In this document: positions 57,291 through 64,000 of the stretch, one piece after another
Layout: each line of letters opens with the position of its first letter
How positions within the stretch are numbered: position 1 is the first letter of the stretch
Source of the DNA: Acarospora socialis
Taxonomy: Eukaryota; Ascomycota; Lecanoromycetes; Acarosporales; Acarosporaceae
Direction: 5' to 3'
NCBI GenBank assembly: GCA_025617375.2
Contig: JAMYGW020000003.1
Span: 2,852,001-2,916,000, forward strand
Length of the DNA stretch: 64,000 bases
Position numbers and translations under genes: made by a program
The notes under the pieces: model-generated
Databases searched by the model: none
The model's input: the letters and a program-made list of their open reading frames with translations, nothing else
What the model was told of the DNA's origin: nothing

Positions 57291-60200
57291 CGATACCAGA
57301 ACCAGGGACACCAGTAGAGTAGAAGCTATCTTCCGTTCCTATGGCGACATCGCAGCTGCAGTTCTTACACAACGCCTCCAAAGGATTCGCCACGGACCGA
57401 TATGTCACAAGGCTACAAGTCTGCGATAGCGATCATACCTCTGCAGCGTCTCGGGATCGTTTCGAGTCTTTATATGCTCTCTACAATCAAGAGAAGCATC
57501 TCGACGTCCTTTCCGATGCGTGTGGCCCAGCGCTTCACAGACATAGGTTGCACTTAAGGTTCACATTCTTCAGAAGTCCTTGTACTCGAGATTCACAAAC
57601 CCGACTGGATGAAGCTGTCTTTGTTATAAGACGTTCAGAATTTCAACTCGGGCCGTGTCACAGATTTGAAATAGCTTGCGGGATCTTATGCTTGCAGCCG
57701 TTCCAGCGGTGGGTGTCCGGCAATTGCCCAGGGCTTAAGACAACGCCGATCGGGAGAGTTATCGGAGTGTGCAACTGTGTCCTTCACAGCAACTCTCATT
57801 TACTTTGTGTAATAGTGCTGTACGAAGAAGCGTCATTATTTGATCGGAGAGTGGGGGTGGTCCTGTCATCCCAACGTAAGGCATCTATCTGCATAAAGCT
57901 TCGTCTATACTTTACCTTACCTTACCTGTGACGAGTACCAACTCATTAGTCGTAAGGTACAGTATACTCTGTCATTGTGACTGTGACACCGAATAAGGTA
58001 ACCTTTAACTGCTCCGAAATGGTAACGGCTTCCTAAAACGCGATTGCAGGGCGTCTCCAGGCTTAAAAGGCTATCAAACGACGTTTCAATCCCCTGGGTT
58101 CGAGAAGTCAGACTCCGCCTTCAATTCGATACGTTACCATATAGGGTTCATTTCATACCTTACATGTACCGTCGTTATTATCGTTGCCCTTTTTTTGCCT
58201 TTTGAGTTGAGTTTTGTAGGATTGATTATTGCCGCCAGCAACAACCGTCTCTGGCCTGGCCTTCCCTGATCGGCCCAAGGACGACGAGTAGGAACAAGTC
58301 GGCTATTTCATCTCATTTCGGTTTGCTGTTGAGAACGGCTAAGGGACCTGGGACCCCATGGTAATGATACTACTTCATTACCGCCAACTTGGTTAGGACA
58401 ATGAGCTATCTGGAGCAACCTTGAGAGAGAAAGAGAGCGAGATAGAGAGAGAGCGAAATCGGCCTTCGGGACATGAACAGCAGCACAATTGTCGTTTCTC
58501 GTGCGTCAACCAATTCTATCGAAAGACTTGATGCAGAACTGTCAGTCTTGATGGATTGAATTTCAATAACCTCCCGTGTCAAGAAATCTTCCGATAGGCT
58601 GATGGGACGCTCACAAGGATGCTCGATGGCAGAGAAGTCAACGTGGGCGAGCCCACACTAATAACAAACGGCCTCTCCACCACCCTTGGCGTCGATCATT
58701 AAATTCTCCTGAGAGCGTGCATTCGGAGCCCGGTGGACTCCTCCTGCTGCACGAGCTTCTGAGCTGTCTCCGAATTCGCAGCTTACTGTATGCTACGTAC
58801 AGAGGACAGTCCGAGCTATAATGATAACAGCGATAATCAAACTAGGCACGCCGGTGCCCGACCTGGAGCGCTTTCAATTGGTCCATCTCCGAAGTGGCGG
58901 ATGTTGCGGGACGTGTTTGCGATTACCTGGTAGCACCTCGAGGTATCAGCCTACGCCATTGGGGGTGGATTTACCTAATGTCCCAGAGGCAGGCCGGAGC
59001 GGCCCGCTCAGCCCTTTCGCAGACGTCTTTCGGTCTCAACGTCGAGTTTGGTATCGCGCACCATCGCTCGAAACTACTGCCGGGGAAAGAGAAATGGCTA
59101 GCTCCGTATGCTACCTGTCACTCAACGCCCCTGCATTGACGCCGACTAGGGTTCTTCTACAAGGTTTCAACGAGTAGAAGAAGGAATCATATACTTTGGG
59201 GGTGTCATTGTAGCCGAGATTGGCTCTTCGACGTTCTGATATGGTCGTAGTAGAGGCGGGGAGAGAAGGCCAGGTGCAGCCCAAAAAGAGCCGGTAAGGG
59301 TGGGACGTGGCGGTAGTCACTAATACAAACTCGGGTCTTAGACTCGATCATGCCTCTCATGGGTTGACAGGCACCCCAGGACATGACCAGATCCCCGCAC
59401 TTGTCTTCGGCCATACAGCGTTAACCTCTACCCTACGAAGAGGTGTAGGGAGCGGCAACTGGCTGGTGTGTCGATCGCCGTTGTCATGGGTTGTGCAGCG
59501 GCGTTTCGGCAAGTCATATAGCTTCTTCGCCTACACCGCTTACGGCACTCTTCACTTCCATTCGCCCTTGACTGCCAGGTGAGGTCTGCATCGACATCTC
59601 ATTCGTGGGTAGATGGTGACTGTGCAGCGGATAGCCACAACCGCCTATCTCAGATGGGGACGATGGAGGGACGCTACGATGTGCGTGCCTACTCAACCTT
59701 TTACAAGCTACTTATCCCTCCGATGCTGCCTGCCTGAGAGGAAGATTCCAGGGCAACACAGGAGTATTCATTACGTTCAGCTCAAGGTTGGTCCGATCAC
59801 CTTGACACAGTATCCGCCTCCAGTCAGCCCTGGTGACAGCTCCTTCAACACGGATCTATACCGCTTATCTCTGTGATACGTTGATACCTGTTAACGACGG
59901 TCTAACCTTCCCTGTCTGTGCTCCATAGCGCCTCAATAAGGATAAGGCCGGTTTTAGATCTGTTGTGCTTCAGTGGAGGTAACGAGCGAGCTCAGGCACC
60001 AGTTCCAACAATCACGGGGATCGAGGTGCGCTTGTTCTTCCCGCGGCCGTGCTATTGTGGCGCTCAAGCTTTAACGTAGAAAATAGGTTCTCATAGGTTA
60101 TTCGACTAACTCCGGGTGCGATTACACGAAGCTCACTCGTGAGGCTAACTATGACTACAGCATCAGTTCAAAGATTCACAGCTGGAATTCATTGGATTGA

Positions 60201-60572
60201 ATAAATCAAGCCGGCCTTGTGTTCGGTCTCCGCCCGTCGAAGTTTGGACAGCAGCGAAGATAGACATGGCCACGGCGCTTTTCGACAGTGTTTCATGCAC
60301 TCTATCAAGGCCAAGGCTCTCCTCTTGAGCTTGAGCCTGGACTTCAACCGACAGCGCCACCCATCCTCGGTGCAGAAGTTCGTTTTCAGCACACTTTCAT
60401 TCTCTGGGTCAACCGGGGAGTCAAGCTTTGAGCTACACATGAAACTACCAGCCTGTTGTCTGATGTCACACTGTCGTTGTCAAGTGGAGAACGAACAAAA
60501 TCCACGTAGTACAGGGAAGCTCGCCGTACTTCAGACAATACATTGCAGCGTCTTCGTTTCGATACCTCCACA
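57291..60572. other. 3.3 kb region upstream of homeobox gene
   Basis: No recognised domain. One plus-strand frame, 57341..57931 (196 codons), is unusually long but starts 50 bp after the HPR1 stop, has many Cys and no family resemblance, and probably arose by chance in the HPR1 3' region. TACCTTACC words occur at 57907-57960 and 58150-58165. A GA-rich tract lies at 58422-58458. The rest is probably promoter and 5' leader of the homeobox regulator. Confidence 0.45.
58422..58458 (+). repeat. GA-rich microsatellite
   Basis: About 37 bp composed almost wholly of GA, GAGA and GCGA words (gagagagaaagagagcgaga and so on). It lies about 2.1 kb upstream of the homeobox gene start. GA tracts often sit in nucleosome-poor promoter DNA; no factor can be named. 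Confidence 0.7.
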
Positions 60573-62508
60573 ATGTCAGCTTTCACCTTTTCTACGCCCC
60601 AGAGCGACTGGCAATCTCAGGCCGAGTATCAGGCCCCTTTGTCCTACGCTGGTTATAACGAAGGCACTGCCACGGCCGCGAGTACCGATGGCGAGCTGAC
60701 GTCAAGCAGGAGAAGCAGGCCGTTGCATACATCTTCCCAGAGCCACCATTGCCGTTCCAGTCCCTCGAGATCTATGTCAAATGATTACACAACCCCTATC
60801 CATTTACTAGCTGAGCCGGTCAGTACAGATCGCGAGCCACTCACTTCTTTCTCTCAGCCGGGACTGGACTCGCTCTACTCTTATCACCCTCCTATGACTA
60901 CATACGGAGTCCCAGGATCTGAAACCGGCATCCCTACGTTTCCTCGTGATCCGTCAGGAGCCGAGCAGGGCTCGCCAAGTGATGGCGAGATGGAAAATGC
61001 GCCGACTCAAGGGGAGCTCGAGGGCACAGCAGACGATGCACCGTCTCAGAGCACCGCGGAAGGTCGTGTCGATAAGCGGAGGACGAACCGATTCCGGTGA
61101 GGTGGTTGAGGTTTTGCGCGACGCCAAGCATTCAATCTAACCCTTGACAGGCTGACGCACAGTCAAACACGTTACCTCATGAGCGAGTTCGCGCGGCAAG
61201 CCCATCCGGATGTGGCGCAACGTGAGAGGCTTTCGAGGGAGATTCCTGGGTTGAGCTCTCGTCAGGTGCAAGTGTGGTTTCAGAACAGGTATAACCCCCT
61301 ATGGAACTTTACCTCCCGTCAACGTGCAGAACTTACCGGAGTTAGACGCGCGAAGCTCAAACGTCTGACAAGTGATGACCGAGACCGGACCACCAAATCG
61401 AGAGCACTTCCAGAAGACTTTGACATGACCCAAGCTCTCCGCCCTTTCTCGGCTGGAAGCCAGCGCACTGGCAGTCCGACTGGCCCTCCCTTGTCACGCA
61501 CATCAACGTTCAGCGATCAGGAAATGATCGAACCATCTATGCTCCACGCTCTGAGCCTTCAGAGCGCAGATGAGAGCATCATTTCCCCTCTCAGTATGAG
61601 CTCGGCCTTTGGCGATTTCTTTTCTCCCGCAGGATCTTGCTCTACATCGGACGAGCTATCGCCTATATCAACAACGAGTGACAGATCGCATTTCAGTGCG
61701 TTTCCCAACTCGGAGAACCCCAGTCCCGAGACTGTGACTCCGTTCGGTCAATCCAGAAGTTTTAGCACCGCGTATCCGAACCGTACCCCGACGGTACCAC
61801 TGCCACTGCATGAAGTGCACACCCGACCACGAGAGACCTTGGTGCCATCGATTCGATCAAGCTCGGTATATACGACGAGTCCGTCGAGTCACAGTGGTCT
61901 TCAGCCGGCGTCTCTCAGGAGTCTGTCGGGTTCTGTCAAGGGATATCAGCCTGGAAATGGCAGAGAGAGTGGTAGAACACCTTTCAGCGGAGGACAACCT
62001 AGTAGGTAGCTCGTTCTTGCTGCTGAGTATGGTTGTTCACAGGCAGCTAGATAGTAATCAAACCTTTCAAGCCCCTTCCTCGCTCCGAGCCGAGCCTAAT
62101 ATGATGGCCTCTAATTCCGTTCCTCAACCTCAGCTCCCCTTGCAACAAAGATCGCATCAGCCTCTGCCGTCTCCCCATGCACCATTTCTCACACAACGAG
62201 GACACGAGCCGTACTGGGCTGCTCCCAATCTCCATTCAGTACAACAAACATCGTCGTACCAATCGGCTGCAGCCAGTGCTCCTCATGGGTCTTTCTACGC
62301 TCTTCAGGAGCCACTTGAACAAGCCTGGCTACCTGGGACAGAGAATGATCCCGCGTCGACCGTACTATCTCTCGACCCCGATCAGCGGTGGCTGCACTAC
62401 CAGGACAACACCGGAGTCGTCTACACCGGGCCTACCGATGCGCACGGCCTTCCTGATGTTGGAAGTATGCCATCATTCCCGCATACGATGGATGATAGTG
62501 GGCCGTAG
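60573..62508 (+). CDS. homeobox transcription factor
   Basis: Exons 60573..61096, 61151..61288, 61346..62005 and 62043..62508 join in phase to 595 residues. The homeodomain spans about residues 167-227: RRTNRFRLTHSQTRYLMSEF, then HPDVAQRERLSREIPGLSSR and the recognition helix QVQVWFQNRRAKLKR, split by intron 2 inside the Arg codon of WFQNR. It is a typical 60-residue domain, not a three-residue-loop type. The rest is Ser/Pro/Gln-rich and disordered, as in activators. Filamentous ascomycetes have about six to eleven such genes, mostly controlling conidiation or sexual development; which orthologue this is cannot be read from the domain alone. Its long empty upstream region fits a tightly regulated gene. 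Confidence 0.9.
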
Positions 62509-63026
62509 TCGTCCGTGGACATAAAGACAACAGTCTTGATAAGGACTTCCGGTCTCGATTCACCGTCATAATAGGGCGTGTGGGATCGGAAGCAGTACGC
62601 ATTTCACATGCTGCGACAAATGAGGGACGATAGGGCTAGAAATTTAAAGGTACCTTTACTTAGTTGCTTACTACTTACCCATGTACGACTAGATGGTTTT
62701 TCGGGCATGGACACTCGTTCATTGTGGCATTTGTTTCCCTGCGTGTAGTTTCAAAAGATTCAACCCTGAGCGTTCAGCTACGCTTCTCTCTGAAGAGACG
62801 ATCTCAGAGGCCGAATGAGGGGCTTAGGATTTGATGGCACTGCAGAGAAGGGTTGGTTCCTGGATATCGAACTTGCGAGGACCTCTGATAGTGCATGCTG
62901 ATAAGGGGATTTTCGAGAATTGACTCCACAAACCGCCGACTCGCTTTGGTATTCTTGTTTTGCGACCAACGAGTATGATTTTGTTTTTTTCTCAAAGAGA
63001 AATTCGTGTTTGAACTATATATATCA

Positions 63027-63089
63027 GTGAGCAGAGATACTTGTATAGGTGGCCTGGTAGCCTGGCTCAGTGGACTTTCGATGAATATC
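63027..63089 (+). repeat. direct repeat copy 1 with tRNA-like A box
   Basis: About 62 bp closely matching a second copy at 63221-63285. Both share gtgaRcagaga, tataggtggcctgg, ctcagtgga and tcgatgaatat. Copy 1 has an extra 8 bp (cctggtag, a local duplication). It contains TGGCTCAGTGG, which fits a Pol III A box, and GAGTTCGAACC at 63140-63150 resembles a B box. No cloverleaf folds. Confidence 0.6.
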
Positions 63090-63220
63090 TCTCTACTGGG
63101 ACAACGTCAATGCCCTAAATGCCTCCCTTAAACATGCGCGAGTTCGAACCATGGTCCGACCTCGAGTATGTTTTTATCTTTATCGGAAAACGTTTCGTGC
63201 ATTGGTGGTTGTAAATGTCC

Positions 63221-63285
63221 GTGAACAGAGAGGTATGGTATAGGTGGCCTGGCTCAGTGGAATTTGATGTTCGATGAATATTTCG
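63221..63285 (+). repeat. direct repeat copy 2
   Basis: Second copy of the 62-bp repeat, about 190 bp to the right of the first and in the same orientation. It also has the TGGCTCAGTGG word but no B-box-like word follows it. The two copies differ by small insertions and a few substitutions. Confidence 0.6.
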
Positions 63286-63790
63286 ACGTGATCAGTTAGG
63301 ACCGTCTATCCATATATCAATCAGCTTTGGCAAAGGTAGGATGTTTTCTTTGTGGTGCACACAAAACCTCAGTTTCCCGGATTGCACACATCATGCTCAT
63401 ATCTGGTGCTCCGGAACCCACGATATTGGAGAAACCTACTAAGCTCGCCTTGCCCTCGAATCTTCAACGTAATGTAGATGTCCGCAGTGCTTGGTCACCT
63501 GGGTCCTCGACGACATGACATGCACGAAGAAGTCTATTCAGTACGTCTCAACTCAGTGGATCCGGCTACATAGGTAGGTATCCTCTTTCCCCGAGTTTCT
63601 ATCTCCTCCTCAATATACGGATACGGGCGGGAGCGTGGTGAAGCATGCGTAGCATCAAGCCCTGCAAAGAGAGCCCTAAGGAATCTACCTACACGGACCC
63701 AGCACTCTCGTCGCTTGCTCTCCTTTGCCTCCCTCCCTCCCTCGCCTCACCTTCATTCTCACTCACCCTTCATTCAACCCCACAATTCCA

Positions 63791-64000
63791 CGACGCGACT
63801 GTACGCCCGAAACAATGACACGAAAAGGAATTCCTCCATCCTTCCTCGACACGGAACAGCCATCGTCCCTAAACGGGTTGCGTTCGACTCAAATCCATTC
63901 CCATTGCCTTCGCCTTTGCCTGTGCTAGTGCTCGAGGACCCACAGGCGCAAACTTTTCACCCGCTCTGTCATATCGCTGTACTCTCATACATGCGTTCAT
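63791..64000 (+). other. possible 5' end of a gene running off the window
   Basis: A pyrimidine-rich leader (ctccctccctccctcgcctc) at about 63720-63745 precedes an ATG at 63814. That frame stops after 37 codons, whereas another frame stays open from about 63740 to the window edge and is proline-rich (FPLPSPLPVLVLEDPQ). This resembles the start of a gene with a short first exon, but a splice junction cannot be placed. Confidence 0.25.

Larger units (their letters stand above)
62509..63790. other. intergenic, two related repeats, otherwise nothing
   Basis: No exon chain recognised. The left part is the homeobox gene 3' UTR. It contains the direct repeats described at 63027-63089 and 63221-63285. 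Confidence 0.45.

Noticed and set aside
63050-63165. Candidate tRNA gene (A box TGGCTCAGTGG, B box GAGTTCGAACC)
   Set aside because: The T stem (GCGAG against CATGG) and the acceptor stem do not pair, and the box spacing is too wide without a credible intron. Kept only as a repeat.

Overview
The window reads as nuclear DNA of a filamentous ascomycete (Pezizomycotina). Nearly every gene is cut by short GT-AG introns, mostly 48-75 nt, with CTAAC/CTGAC-like branch sites. The proteins include family members typical of this group: a CON7-type C2H2 regulator, a LaeA/UMTA-like methyltransferase, kynureninase and a DOMON-cytochrome b561 protein. I see no transposon, rRNA, convincing tRNA or CRISPR array. 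By rebuilding splice junctions in phase I can support about 26 protein genes; most exon coordinates below were checked for reading phase on both sides.

Layout. 0.7-1.5 kb: a RanBP2-type zinc-finger gene built from a duplicated exon pair. 2.4-6 kb: a GPI-anchored KRE9-like protein, ISA2 and kynureninase. 6.4-11.3 kb: eIF3l, a carbon-nitrogen hydrolase and a two-RRM NRD1-like protein. 11.7-15.5 kb: a LaeA-like methyltransferase and a mitochondrial-type PPR protein. 17.1-18.7 kb: CON7, with 5.4 kb of gene-poor DNA upstream. 24-29.2 kb: DBP2 and the THI20 kinase-TenA fusion. 29.5-33.3 kb: an F-box/LRR gene divergent from RAD9. 33.9-38.4 kb: ATS1, RPS16, AAR2, RPS14. 38.8-41.5 kb: prephenate dehydrogenase and ankyrin-like coding pieces. 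42.2-46.5 kb: DOMON-b561 and a Ser/Thr-rich orphan. 46.9-50 kb: TFB2 and a hotdog thioesterase. 50.1-57.3 kb: Aquarius and THO subunit HPR1, divergent. 60.6-62.5 kb: a homeobox regulator with a 3.3 kb gene-free upstream region.

The content is mainly housekeeping and leans towards RNA metabolism: DBP2, AAR2, Aquarius, HPR1, the RRM protein, TFB2, eIF3l, two 40S proteins and a PPR protein. Aquarius, HPR1 and DBP2 belong to families tied to co-transcriptional mRNP assembly and control of RNA-DNA hybrids, and RAD9 is a replication-stress checkpoint clamp subunit. Many neighbours are divergent pairs with 150-300 bp between start codons.

The less ordinary features are structural: the duplicated microexon-plus-zinc-finger unit, micro-exons of 10-27 nt in several genes, a 449-nt late intron in DBP2, probable GC-AG introns, GGTA/TAAGGTA-word clusters between genes, and a repeated switch from C-rich to G-rich coding strand towards gene 3' ends. 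I found no convincing new defence or mobile system.
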